DNA of 64,000 nt from Phycisphaerales bacterium (GTDB lineage Bacteria > Planctomycetota > Phycisphaerae > UBA1845), in NCBI GenBank assembly GCA_020639115.1, contig JACKHG010000007.1, forward strand, positions 1-64,000, in the 5' to 3' direction. A program made the translations under genes and the position numbers. Below are positions 28,101 through 35,740 of the stretch, in pieces. Position 1 is the first letter of the stretch. Every line of letters begins with the position of its first letter. Below the pieces are notes generated by a model. It was not told the origin of the DNA. It did no database searches and saw nothing but the letters and a program-made list of their open reading frames with translations.

Positions 28101-28268
28101 GATTTCAGCCGATTCGGGGACTGCTTCGCCGGCCCCGGCGTAACTCCGGACCCGGTGGCGCCTCCGACCGCCGGAGAGTGCTTGGCCGCATTCGATGCGG
28201 ATGGGGATACGGACGTCGATCTTGCCGATTTCGGCGCGCTGATGCCCCTCTTCGTAACCGTGCCTTGA
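25125..28268 (+). CDS. Secreted GH66 dextranase/cycloisomaltooligosaccharide glucanotransferase-type enzyme
   Basis: The 1047-residue product is best started at TTG 25125, which has AAGGAG 8 bases upstream and gives a signal peptide (PGRVRIFAVLIVAGPALAQ). Domains in order are an N-terminal Ig-like domain; a GH66 barrel (about 130-560) with RYGYLTQF, LDALQFYDWMWRHE and DGVHFDQLG (predicted nucleophile D296); CBM35-like (YEAEDGLKTN, about 616-743); PA14 (GLRGQYFD, about 744-880); FN3 (about 888-975); and dockerin-like loops (DIDGDGMVTVTDF and DADGDTDVDLADF). GH66 enzymes cut alpha-1,6-glucan chains or make cyclic isomaltooligosaccharides. It lies 23 bases after the lectin gene and is likely cotranscribed. 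Confidence 0.9.
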   Translation: MPGRVRIFAVLIVAGPALAQSAAAGPLINRAYTEKARYLPGESVAIHVELQNTTGAAWSGALSLEIRLGTVVVHEAQSAVALSAQSGVTEQVFAWTAPQLDYRGYSVEVRAGAVDQAVTAIDVSSDWTRFPRYGYLTQFYNGQPQATSAALIRQLVEDYHLDALQFYDWMWRHEKVIQRPRPGVVNDPWIDWRGAAISFGVLEDLIAAAHSRSVAAMPYFQIYGAREDYATLSGVDPQWGIYADPGHATQHAHDLKSAEGIWLYLFDPANTAWQNHLMGEVDDAILALDFDGVHFDQLGYKNPIYSYAGVQLDFSSGWSFQQMLARARAELDGLAAQQAPAVGRRAVTFNLVGAQVDGWGAPEVVSQGDCDFLYAEVWGNERYQGIVDYVRWTRGGAGGAALVLPSYLNYYDEMPEFSAPAARLATAAFAVAGAYRLELGDGDHMLSHEFFPWVRKQMTPGLRAAMKGYYSFLTAYQNVLFDRALDDGDQGAQWIAISGANVSTVPGGDAIWVQRRKTDAYSVVHLVNLLGNDDQWRNPANAPAVLTDLPVTVHVGAGAAVDSVVAVSPDDGGVQTELAFSLGSDITGPYVAFTLPRLEYWTTLFIHRRLSAPASGRYEAEDGLKTNVAVDTDHGGYSGAAFVDEFTSGANEGVAFSICVPADGVYDLRWGYANGGRIAASRSVYVDGAYAGDVVFPPLQNWDAWAETSKALQLSAGPREVVVGFGGSGAINLDYLDVPAPTNGLRGQYFDAPAFADAVMTRVDATIDFDWAGGAPDSSMGSDTFMARWSGWVRPPLTGRYTFTVDADDDARLFVNDVMLVDDWDGAGTPPQSGEIVLAGGQWYRIVLAYREVSGSAHVALKWSAPGLNEQIVPEDRLKPDGCTLDDQPPTAPADLTASAGAAQSIALQWSPSTDDVALAGYEVLRDGLSVAFTSTSGFADATPLAGAMYTYVVRARDVLGNTSAPSLPAMVTAPGTRVLGDIDGDGMVTVTDFSRFGDCFAGPGVTPDPVAPPTAGECLAAFDADGDTDVDLADFGALMPLFVTVP

Positions 28269-28278
28269 TGGTTTTGGC

Positions 28279-29328
28279 TTATTTCCGGCGCGGATGCCGC
28301 TCCGGAGGGGGAGCGCACGATTCTCGCGGCACCAGCATCGGCGGCAGCACGCGCTGGATCGGACTGGGGGCAATGTGGGGTTCGCCGGACAGTCGCTCGA
28401 GCAGGATATGCGTCGCCTGGCGGGCGACCTCGTGGCTCGGCTGCCGGATCGTCGACAGCCGCGGTGTGCAGTAACCGCTGGTGGGATTGTCATCGACCCC
28501 CAGGATCGACAGCGTGTCCGGCACCTTGCGGCTGAGCTTGTTCGCGGCCTCGAGCGCGCCGAGCGCCATCGTGTCGTTGGAGCAGAAAATAGCCGTCGTT
28601 TCCGGATGATCGCGGAGGATCTGCGTGCACCCCTCGTGGCCGGACCAGAAGCTCGTGTCGAACGCGCCCTGGAATACGCGGCCGCTGTCGGTCGGCATCC
28701 CGTTCGCCTTCATCGTCTGGATGAAGCCGGTCAGGCGGTCGCGCGCCGAGGCATGGTGCGAACTCGCGGCGATGAACCCGATCGCGCGGTGGCCGAGCTG
28801 CAGCAGATACTCGGTGCCGATGCGGCCGATCGCGACGTCGTCGGTGCGCACGAAATCGAGCCCGAGCGAAGTGCCGTCGCTGTTGATGATCACGACGGGG
28901 CCGGGCACATCCGTGAGGTCGCGCAGGTACGGCTGATCGAGCGTCGGCTCGAGCAGCAGCATGCCGTCCACCTGCCCGCTCTGCAGCAGGTTGAGGTGAC
29001 GGCGCTGGGTGACGAATTCCGGCCGCGACGTGTCCAGCAGCAGCGAGTAATCCTGGCTGCGCAGCGTCTCGTGCACGGCGTCCAGGGCGTCACCATGATG
29101 CGGATCGCGGAAGACCTGCGGGTAGGGCAGCACGATGAGCGCGATGGTCTTGCTCTTGCTGCGGGCGAAGCGCTGGGCCAGCGCCGAGGGTACGTAGTTC
29201 ATCTCGGAGATGACGCGGCGCACGTGGCGGACGGTCTCGGCGCTGGGACCGGCTTTGCCGTTGATGACGAACGAGACGGTCGTCTTGGAGACCTTCGCGC
29301 GTCGCGCTATTTCCTCGATGCTTGCCAT
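28279..29328 (-). CDS. LacI-family transcriptional regulator of the alpha-glucan locus
   Basis: The 349-residue protein starts at ATG 29328 (GAAGGG upstream). The N-terminal helix-turn-helix MASIEEIARRAKVSKTTVSF plus VINGKAGPSAETVRHV is canonical LacI, with the hinge at about 50-60. A periplasmic-binding-protein-like sensor domain follows (TIALIVLPYPQVFRDP, VDGMLLLEPT, GHRAIGFIAASSHH, AIFCSNDTMALGA, LSILGVDDNPTSGY). It should bind a sugar and control transcription. It is convergent with GH66, with stops about 10 bases apart. It lies 64 bases downstream of the prepilin gene, whose promoter carries the shared palindrome. It is the best candidate to bind the three palindromes, including the one controlling its own transcript. 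Confidence 0.93.
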   Translation of the reverse strand: MASIEEIARRAKVSKTTVSFVINGKAGPSAETVRHVRRVISEMNYVPSALAQRFARSKSKTIALIVLPYPQVFRDPHHGDALDAVHETLRSQDYSLLLDTSRPEFVTQRRHLNLLQSGQVDGMLLLEPTLDQPYLRDLTDVPGPVVIINSDGTSLGLDFVRTDDVAIGRIGTEYLLQLGHRAIGFIAASSHHASARDRLTGFIQTMKANGMPTDSGRVFQGAFDTSFWSGHEGCTQILRDHPETTAIFCSNDTMALGALEAANKLSRKVPDTLSILGVDDNPTSGYCTPRLSTIRQPSHEVARQATHILLERLSGEPHIAPSPIQRVLPPMLVPRESCAPPPERHPRRK

Positions 29329-29392
29329 GCGCCCTTCGACACTTCGGGAATCACTTCGGCCGAGATGCGTTCTGCCGTGTTTCGCCGGCACC

Positions 29393-30496
29393 CTAGCGTG
29401 CAAACGGCGGATAGGGCGAAACACGAACGACCTTGTTGTGGCGAATGGCGATCTCGTCGCCCGCCACGCGGTGCATCTGAAACTCGACCGGTTGGACCGG
29501 CTCCCCATGATAATCGGCGAACAGGACGTTGACACGCCCCTTGGGATGCCGGCGGGTGGGAATGCGCTTGAACCACTGCCACTCGAAATCCTTCAGCAGC
29601 GGGCCGGCGCAACGCGCCGACGTGACCAGATTCGCCAGGCCGGCCTGGTTCGCGATCGTGAACTGACCCGCCAGCGCCTCGTTCTCGCTGTTCGGACCCG
29701 CATCCACGAACAGCAGCACCGTGGAAGGGTCGTAAATGCGATCCATGTTGCCCACGAGCCGATCGCCCGCACCCGAACTTTGCTCGCCTATCTGCGCCGT
29801 GCCCGACGCGCTGTAGCGAAAGACCGGCGGCGGCTTGTCCTCGTACGTCTTCGCCCCGACGATGTCCTCGTTGATGCCGTAGCTCAACAGGCCCCAGTAG
29901 CCAACGCCCGCGCCAGCCGGGACCGGATCATCGGGATCCCCAGTGCCCTGCAGCATGCCGGTCCCCGTGCCCATCGGCCAGACCGGCGTGGCGAGCTGGA
30001 CCCGGTCAGCCGGGCACCCCGCCAACTCGAACTGGTCGCTGATCTTGTCCCGCTTGGCATCCGCGTCCGCGAAGGACGCAGCCCGCACGCCCCAGCGCCA
30101 GTTGGCCTCGAATCCACTCATGCCGGCAGCCTGCGCCAGAGCGGTCGGCCACGCCAGAAGCTCGCCTTCGGCGTCATAGGCAAACCGGCTGCGGTCCGGA
30201 TCAGCCGCGTTAACGCCCACCTCTCCGGCCGCCAGTTGCATCCGGCCGTCGTGTTCCTGAGCGAACGCCAGGGAAGCCTGGCCGAGCCCGCGCGCATGCA
30301 CCAGGCACTTCACGGTCTTGGCCTGCTCCCGCGCGCTGCGCAGCGAGGGCAGCAGGATGGAGATGAGCAGGGCGATGATCGACACGACGACGAGCAACTC
30401 GATCAAGGTGAACGCGGCGTGGGCGTGGCGCTGTTGCCGAGCCGCCGCGTTCGGGCGGGCGGTTTGCTGCGGGCGGCGCTGGGGCTGAGCCGGCAT
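29393..30496 (-). CDS. Prepilin-type N-terminal cleavage/methylation protein, operator-controlled
   Basis: The 367-residue protein starts MPAQPQRRPQQTARP (ATG 30496, AGAGGA upstream). A long basic leader precedes AAFTLIELLVVVSIIALLIS, the prepilin cleavage and methylation signal. The soluble part has GLGQASLAFAQEHDGRM, DPDRSRFAYDAEGELLAWP, RRHPKGRVNVLFADYHGEP and the C-terminal VVRVSPYPPFAR. The last three patterns recur in the paralogue at 46696. It should be a pseudopilin-like membrane or surface protein. Its promoter has TTGACA (30569-30564), 17 bases, then TAAACT inside the palindrome. It is therefore apparently co-regulated with the GH31 and lectin/GH66 genes and probably cotranscribed with the LacI gene. 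Confidence 0.87.
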   Translation of the reverse strand: MPAQPQRRPQQTARPNAAARQQRHAHAAFTLIELLVVVSIIALLISILLPSLRSAREQAKTVKCLVHARGLGQASLAFAQEHDGRMQLAAGEVGVNAADPDRSRFAYDAEGELLAWPTALAQAAGMSGFEANWRWGVRAASFADADAKRDKISDQFELAGCPADRVQLATPVWPMGTGTGMLQGTGDPDDPVPAGAGVGYWGLLSYGINEDIVGAKTYEDKPPPVFRYSASGTAQIGEQSSGAGDRLVGNMDRIYDPSTVLLFVDAGPNSENEALAGQFTIANQAGLANLVTSARCAGPLLKDFEWQWFKRIPTRRHPKGRVNVLFADYHGEPVQPVEFQMHRVAGDEIAIRHNKVVRVSPYPPFAR

Positions 30497-30531
30497 GGCG
30501 ATCGTCCTCTGGAGGAGCGGAGTGGCCATTT

Positions 30532-30569
30532 CTTTAAACTAGTTTAAAGCGCGGCGGGCGACGTGTCAA
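30532..30569 (-). promoter_or_regulatory. Prepilin/LacI promoter with embedded palindromic operator
   Basis: CTTTAAACTAGTTTAAAG at 30532-30549 is identical to the site at 20741-20758. On the minus strand a perfect -35 TTGACA (30569-30564) and -10 TAAACT (30546-30541) are 17 bases apart. The -10 again lies inside the palindrome. Confidence 0.8.
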
Positions 30570-30722
30570 GAAATATCGTTAACCTGTTTTCAGGAATGGG
30601 TTTATGGGTGGACGAGGACGCAACAAACCGCAACGTCCCCAGGCGCTTGATGGGCGCAGCATGGCACCGATATCGGCAGGCGCCGAATCACCAGCTTCGC
30701 CTACCCGAATGACGCCGCGGAC

Positions 30723-30923
30723 CTACGCCGTGGCAACGTCGTGCTCGGCCTGTAGCCAGTCGGTCACGTCGCTTCCGGGCGAGCCCGCGCGCATCCGCGC
30801 TTCGAACAGCTCGTACGCCCGCTGACGGACTTTTTCGTCGCGAGCCTGGGCGTCAGCCGCCTTGGACTGACGGGGATTGAACTGAGCGGAAGGCTGCTTT
30901 TCCTTGGTTCGCGGTGACTTCAT
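30723..30923 (-). CDS. DUF2934 family protein
   Basis: This 66-residue protein starts MKSPRTKEKQPSAQF (ATG 30923, GAGGAG upstream). The C-terminal half RQRAYELFEARMRAG, followed by DVTDWLQAEHDV, is the DUF2934 signature. It is small, charged and cytoplasmic, with unknown function. The N-terminal half is disordered Lys/Gln/Arg-rich sequence. It is a single gene between the prepilin promoter and the CDF transporter. Confidence 0.8.
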   Translation of the reverse strand: MKSPRTKEKQPSAQFNPRQSKAADAQARDEKVRQRAYELFEARMRAGSPGSDVTDWLQAEHDVATA

Positions 30924-31134
30924 CGAAGATTCTCCTCGCCCGGCGCGGCTTCCTTTTGTTCCTGGGCGTTGCCGTGGATCCACCTGCTCGTGATCGGCTC
31001 CACGCGATTCCGCGGGAGCATAGAAACCTGAGCAAGGCGCCGCCACCGCGCCGCAACTGACATTAAGTTCATCGGCTCCTGGCGATCGCGGGGAACAGTC
31101 GCGACGGGCCCCCTGCCGGCTCGCGACGGGGCGT

Positions 31135-31140
31135 TATAAT
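31135..31140 (+). promoter_or_regulatory. Consensus -10 element directly before the CDF gene
   Basis: TATAAT at 31135-31140 ends 11 bases before the ATG at 31152. If used, transcription would start about 5 bases before the start codon and the mRNA would be nearly leaderless. No clear -35 is visible in the G/C-rich stretch upstream. Confidence 0.4.
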
Positions 31141-31151
31141 CCGCACCCTAT

Positions 31152-32072
31152 ATGGCGACCGGCTCCAAGAAGGTGATCTACGCGGCACTCCTCGGCAACG
31201 GGGGGATCGCCGTCACCAAATTCGTGGCGGCGACCCTGACCGGCTCCAGCGCCATCCTGGCTGAAGCCATCCACTCCGTGGTGGATACCGGCAACCAGGC
31301 CCTGCTGCTCTGGGGCCTGCGCCAGGCCCGCCAGCCCGCCGATGCCCAGTTCCCCTTCGGCCACGGCAAGGAGGTGTACTTCTGGTCGTTCGTCGTGGCG
31401 ATCGTCATCTTCGCGGTCGGGGCGGGCGTATCGCTGTACGAGGGCATCAAGCACCTGATCCACCCGCACCCCATGGAGGACATCTTCATCAATTACGTCG
31501 TGCTGGGGATCGCGTTCTGCTTCGAGGGGTATACCTGCGTGATCGCCTTCCGCGAGTTTCGGGCGGCGAAGGGCAAGCGCGGCTACATCCAGGCGGTGCG
31601 CCAGGGCAAGGACCCGACGATGTTCATCGTGCTCTTCGAGGACAGCGCCGCCTTGCTTGGTCTGCTCGTCGCGTTCTGCGGGATCCTGCTCGGGCAGCTC
31701 ACGGGCAACGCGCACTTCGACGGGGCGGCTTCGATCGTCATCGGGCTGATCCTGGCAACGGTCGCGATCCTGCTCGCCTGGGAGACCAAGGGGCTGCTGA
31801 TCGGCGAGTCGGCCAACGTGGAGGTGCAGCAGCGGATCCGCGGAATCGTCGTCGCGCATGCGGGCATACTCAATCTCAACGAGCTGATCACCATGCACAT
31901 GGGGCCGGAGAACATCCTGGTCAACCTGAGCGTGGATTTCGAGCCGCAACTCTCCAGCGACGGTGTGGAGGCGGCCACCGCCGATCTGAACCGCGAGATC
32001 AAGGAGGCGGTTCCGGCTGTGCGGCGGGTGTTTATCGAGGCGGCATCACTGGCGACGCGCGGTTCGACGTGA
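31152..32072 (+). CDS. Cation diffusion facilitator family transporter
   Basis: This 306-residue inner-membrane protein has the six-helix CDF layout. Helix II carries EAIHSVVDTGNQALLL with the metal-site HxxxD. Helix V carries FEDSAALLGLL with a further D. The FDGAASIVIGLILA segment and a cytoplasmic C-terminal ferredoxin-like domain (NELITMHMGPENILVNLSVDF) follow. CDF proteins export Zn, Co, Fe or Mn in exchange for protons; the metal cannot be fixed from sequence. FPFGHGKEVYFWSF is the conserved loop motif of the SLC30A9-like branch. It ends 24 bases from the convergent GH5 gene. Confidence 0.93.
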   Translation: MATGSKKVIYAALLGNGGIAVTKFVAATLTGSSAILAEAIHSVVDTGNQALLLWGLRQARQPADAQFPFGHGKEVYFWSFVVAIVIFAVGAGVSLYEGIKHLIHPHPMEDIFINYVVLGIAFCFEGYTCVIAFREFRAAKGKRGYIQAVRQGKDPTMFIVLFEDSAALLGLLVAFCGILLGQLTGNAHFDGAASIVIGLILATVAILLAWETKGLLIGESANVEVQQRIRGIVVAHAGILNLNELITMHMGPENILVNLSVDFEPQLSSDGVEAATADLNREIKEAVPAVRRVFIEAASLATRGST

Positions 32073-32096
32073 CCTGTCGGTTTACCGCAATCCCAC

Positions 32097-34445
32097 CTAC
32101 GGCAGGACGCCGAGCGACGCCGGTCCGAGCCGCACGCGGCCAGCGCTTTGATCCCCGCCCGTTGCCGTGAAGCGGATCAGCACGCGCGCGTTGTCACCCG
32201 GAAGCGTGCCGTCGAGCTGCAGGGTGTTCGCCGCCTGCGCCGCCAGTTGGGCGCAGTTCCAGGTGCACGAAGCGACGTGCAGCCGGCGCCCGTGCCATGC
32301 GCTTTCGATGCGCAGCTCGACGAAGAGCGGCTCGTATTGCTCCCGGGCCGACGTCGGTTCGACGCGAATGGCGAAGCGCACGCGCTGTCCCGGCGTCAGG
32401 CCGGTGCGGTCCTGGTAAATGCCGGCGTCCACCGCCGAAGACATCGCCCCCGGGGTGAACGCCAACGCGTCGTTCGCCGCCGACCAGCCGGACCCCCACG
32501 TCTTCCACGGCGCCGCGATGTCGTGGTCGGTATTCTCGTCCGGCGCTGCAAACGACGGGGCGGCGAGGAGATTCCCACCGGACGAGAAGCGACCGGACAG
32601 CAGAGGAACCGCGGAGGGCGTCGCAACCCAGCAATCTGCGGGTACTCCCGGATAGTGCGAGCTGATGGCGATGCCGATCAGGCCGCCGGCGCTCAGCGCA
32701 GGGATCTCCGGAAGATTGAACTCACGCCACGCACCATCGGGCGACTGGTAGGCCGCCGCCAGTCCGGAAGGCGACCGCCGCAGCGCCACCGTCATGGGAA
32801 AACCCAGTACGGCCAGGCACTCCTGGTGCGTCGGCCCGTTGGCGTCCTTGCGCCACGCGGCGATCAGCCGTCCGTCGGGATGGGCGTGCACCAGCACGTG
32901 CGCGGACCCCGGCGACGCATCGGCCCGCAGCATGACACCGGCCTTGGCGAACTGATGCGGCGCGTCGAAGCGCAGGAGCACCGCCGGATAATCGACCGTT
33001 GCATCCGCCGGTGCATGCCAGAACGCAAAGGTGTCGCGCTCGCCCCAGATGTCGGCGCCGGTGCCCGCAAAGCGCGTGGCGCCCTCGGCCAGGAGATCGA
33101 AGCGGCCGTCCGCATCATTCCCAATCCGGCTGAGCTGCAGCCCGGGTGGAGCGCCGGCGTGCCCGCCCGCCGGCGCCGAAAACGTCAGCATCGGCAGTGG
33201 CGTCGCCTTGGGCGCGGTCAGCGCGCTGCGCAGTTCCTCGTCCACCGCGCGGGGCATGCTGCCCAAGTGCGCGAACGCCGCGGCGATTTCGGTGTCGCGC
33301 GCCGTCCGTAGTTCCGGCAGCCGGTAGGGTTCGGCGTTGGTTTCCAGGTACCAGTTGTTGTCGTGGGGGCCCTCGCGGCTCATCACCCGCAGCGACCACA
33401 TGGTCGCCATCCAGCCCCGAGATGCGTAGAGATCGTAGTAGCGGCGCATCAACGCTGGCTGGGCACACGTGTCGAACACCACGTTGAACTCGCCCACGAG
33501 GTAGGGCACGTCGAGCCGCTCGACTGCGGCCTGCCGGGCGGCGAGGTGAAAGCCGATGAAATGGGCGTGCCACTCCAGGGTGGGGCCGCCGAAGCCGAAC
33601 ATGCCGGGATAGAAGTGTTCGGTGTAGCCCACGTGGCGCCAGTCGTGCTCGGTCGGTCTGCCGTAAAAACCAATCCCGTTGAGCGACCCCGCCGCCAGGA
33701 TGAGCTTGTCGGGGTCGGCGGCCCGCACCGCGTGATAGAGCCGATCCATGAGCCGCACCAGCTCGGCGTCGTTGTTCGTGTGGTAATCCCCCCAGGGCTC
33801 GTTGGCGAGATCGTAGGCGATGACCGTCGGTTGGTTGCGGTAGCGCTGCGCGATGGCCCGCCACAGCCGCTCGGTGCGCTCCTGGCAGGTCTCGTCGCGC
33901 CACAGGCGGTTCTGCCCGCGCTCGCCGGTGGTCATGTCGACGCTCTGGCCGCCGGGCAGGCCGTGCATGTCGAGGATGACGTAGAGGTCCGCCTGCTCGG
34001 CGAGTTCGATCGCGCGGTCGAGCCAACGGAACGCGTCGGGCCGCAGCGCGTACGGCGGGCCGTCGGTTTCCAGCACGCTGTAGTGGAACGGCACGCGCAG
34101 CAGATTGAAGCCGAAGTCGCGCACGATCTGGATGTCGCGCGGGCCGATCCAGTTTTCGCGGTAGATCGCGAGCAGCTCCGCGGTCCTCTCCGCGCCGAAG
34201 CGGGATCGCAGCGTGTCGAGGATGTCCTGCTGGTCGCGGAATTCGCGCTGGATGTTGAGCATCCACGGCTCGAGCAGCAGCCAGTTGCCGAGGTTGCATC
34301 CGCGCAGCGTGACGGGTTTGCCAGAACTATTGACGAACCGGCGGCCGTTGAGTTCGAGCGGGGGCGGGACGGCGGGCACGGTCGTCACGAAGATCAACAG
34401 CGCGAGTCCAGCCAGCAGTGCTGTGCGCGATTGTCGGGGGAGCAT
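32097..34445 (-). CDS. Secreted GH5-type beta-glucanase with C-terminal beta-sandwich modules
   Basis: The 782-residue protein has a signal peptide (about 1-25) and a GH5 barrel (about 30-400). It begins GKPVTLRGCNLGNWLLLEPW, the signature of exo-beta-1,3-glucanase-like GH5 enzymes. The acid/base lies in DLANEPWGDYH at E216 and the nucleophile in YLVGEFNVVF at E319. Residues about 430-782 form two beta-sandwich domains (GADIWGERDTFAFWHAPADA, WKTWGSGWSAANDALAFTP) of concanavalin or CBM type. It probably cuts beta-glucan outside the cell or in the periplasm. It follows the LacI gene at 34461 by 15 bases on the same strand, so regulator and enzyme form one transcript. Confidence 0.88.
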   Translation of the reverse strand: MLPRQSRTALLAGLALLIFVTTVPAVPPPLELNGRRFVNSSGKPVTLRGCNLGNWLLLEPWMLNIQREFRDQQDILDTLRSRFGAERTAELLAIYRENWIGPRDIQIVRDFGFNLLRVPFHYSVLETDGPPYALRPDAFRWLDRAIELAEQADLYVILDMHGLPGGQSVDMTTGERGQNRLWRDETCQERTERLWRAIAQRYRNQPTVIAYDLANEPWGDYHTNNDAELVRLMDRLYHAVRAADPDKLILAAGSLNGIGFYGRPTEHDWRHVGYTEHFYPGMFGFGGPTLEWHAHFIGFHLAARQAAVERLDVPYLVGEFNVVFDTCAQPALMRRYYDLYASRGWMATMWSLRVMSREGPHDNNWYLETNAEPYRLPELRTARDTEIAAAFAHLGSMPRAVDEELRSALTAPKATPLPMLTFSAPAGGHAGAPPGLQLSRIGNDADGRFDLLAEGATRFAGTGADIWGERDTFAFWHAPADATVDYPAVLLRFDAPHQFAKAGVMLRADASPGSAHVLVHAHPDGRLIAAWRKDANGPTHQECLAVLGFPMTVALRRSPSGLAAAYQSPDGAWREFNLPEIPALSAGGLIGIAISSHYPGVPADCWVATPSAVPLLSGRFSSGGNLLAAPSFAAPDENTDHDIAAPWKTWGSGWSAANDALAFTPGAMSSAVDAGIYQDRTGLTPGQRVRFAIRVEPTSAREQYEPLFVELRIESAWHGRRLHVASCTWNCAQLAAQAANTLQLDGTLPGDNARVLIRFTATGGDQSAGRVRLGPASLGVLP

Positions 34446-34460
34446 GTTGTTTCGACCTGT

Positions 34461-35558
34461 TCAGCGGCGCAGCGTCATCTGCGGCGGCACCTGTTCGCAG
34501 GGAATCCGCCGTCCCGTCGGACTGACCCGTACGGGCTGATCCGGAGGCAGCGCGGTCGTCTGGTTGATTTCCAGGAACGCCTTGATGGCCAGGTGCAGCG
34601 CCGACGCCGGCCGCTCCTTGCGCGAACGCGACGCGAGCTGGTTGCAGAGCCAGCGCCCGGCCTGGTAGCCCAGCTCGGCGGCATCCTGGCACACCGCGGT
34701 GTAGACCGGGTAGGTCATCTTGCGCAGGCGCTCGTCGTCGACGCCCACGATCGAGAGTTCGTCGGGGACGGAGATGCCGATTTCGAGCGCGCGGCGCAGC
34801 GCCCCGACGGTCAGGGCCGGATCGGTGAAGAAGACAGCCGTCGGTGGCTGGGGGGCGGAAAGCAGGCGGTTGAGCGCCGCTCCGCCGCCGCCTACGTCCG
34901 CGTTGATGGCGATGATCAGTTCGGGTGCGATGGGAATACCCGAATCGGTCAGTGCCGCCTTGTACGCGGCGATGCGGTCCTCGTGGTCGGTGTCGAGCAC
35001 CGTGTTGTGGCACACGGCGATGCGGCGATGGCCCATGTGCAGCAGGTGCTCGACCACGGCTTTCGACGGTTCGTACGAGTTGCAGGATACATAGTTGACG
35101 TGGTCGTCCTCGAACCGGTCAGCCACGACGATATGCGGCACGTTCTCCTCCGCGATCAGCGGTGCGAACTGCCGGGTCTGCTGGTCGACGCGGATGATCA
35201 GGCCGTCCACGCCCTTCCGCGTGATGTATGCGCTGAAGGATTCGCTCGCCCCACGGTCCAACGGGTCCATCACGACGACGTCGTACTTCAGCGCGGTGGC
35301 GGCCAGCGTGACTCCGCCCCAGATGACGGCGTCGTAGCCGCTGTACTTCGGGCCCGAGGTCTCGTTGAAGTAGACGATGCCGATGCGGCCGGTGCCCTGG
35401 GACTTGCGCGGCGTCTCGTAGCCCAGGCGGCGCGCCTCGGCGAGGACGCGAGCCCGCACCGCCTCGCTCACGTCCGGTGAGTTGTTGAGCGAACGCGAGA
35501 CCGTGGCGGGCGAGACGCCCAGCGCTCGCGCGATTCCGCGTACCGTGGCTGTCCGCAC
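34461..35558 (-). CDS. LacI-family transcriptional regulator of the beta-glucan locus (GH5 side)
   Basis: The 365-residue protein starts at GTG 35558 with GGAG 9 bases before it. The helix-turn-helix is TVRGIARALGVSPATVSRSL with NNSPDVSEAVRARVL and the hinge ETPRKSQG. The sensor domain shows IGIVYFNETSGPKYSG, GVDGLIIRVDQQT, GHRRIAVCHNTVLDTDHEDR, AVFFTDPALTVGALR and ELSIVGVDDERLRKM. It is divergent from the GH1/ABC operon and cotranscribed with GH5. Two different palindromes lie in the shared intergenic region, one near each promoter. It probably represses both directions until a glucan-derived sugar binds. Confidence 0.93.
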   Translation of the reverse strand: MRTATVRGIARALGVSPATVSRSLNNSPDVSEAVRARVLAEARRLGYETPRKSQGTGRIGIVYFNETSGPKYSGYDAVIWGGVTLAATALKYDVVVMDPLDRGASESFSAYITRKGVDGLIIRVDQQTRQFAPLIAEENVPHIVVADRFEDDHVNYVSCNSYEPSKAVVEHLLHMGHRRIAVCHNTVLDTDHEDRIAAYKAALTDSGIPIAPELIIAINADVGGGGAALNRLLSAPQPPTAVFFTDPALTVGALRRALEIGISVPDELSIVGVDDERLRKMTYPVYTAVCQDAAELGYQAGRWLCNQLASRSRKERPASALHLAIKAFLEINQTTALPPDQPVRVSPTGRRIPCEQVPPQMTLRR

Positions 35559-35580
35559 GATGGTGATCTCCGGGGCGGCG

Positions 35581-35602
35581 AATGTTTCAACGTTGATTCA
35601 TT
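35581..35602 (-). promoter_or_regulatory. Candidate LacI operator upstream of the 34461 regulator
   Basis: AATGTTTCAAC and GTTGATTCATT form a 22-base palindrome with 9 of 11 positions paired and the central CG typical of LacI operators. It starts 23 bases upstream of the regulator start codon, which suggests autoregulation. Confidence 0.55.
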
Positions 35603-35669
35603 ATGTACCGAAGCTAGTGTATCGACGTCCGGCGCTGAATGCAAGGCATTAGCCGGCAGATGGCGGGTC

Positions 35670-35713
35670 TTGCGTTGGGTGTTGCAGGTTGTTAGTATTT
35701 GTTCCGGAACAAA
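35670..35713 (+). promoter_or_regulatory. GH1 operon promoter with a downstream palindromic operator
   Basis: TTTGTTCCGGAACAAA (35698-35713) is a perfect 16-base palindrome with central CCGG. TTGCGT (35670-35675) and TAGTAT (35693-35698) are spaced by 17 bases and place the transcription start inside the palindrome. The GH1 start codon lies 28 bases further on. Confidence 0.6.
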
Positions 35714-35740
35714 AGGTAACAGATTTTCGCGGACTGGAAC

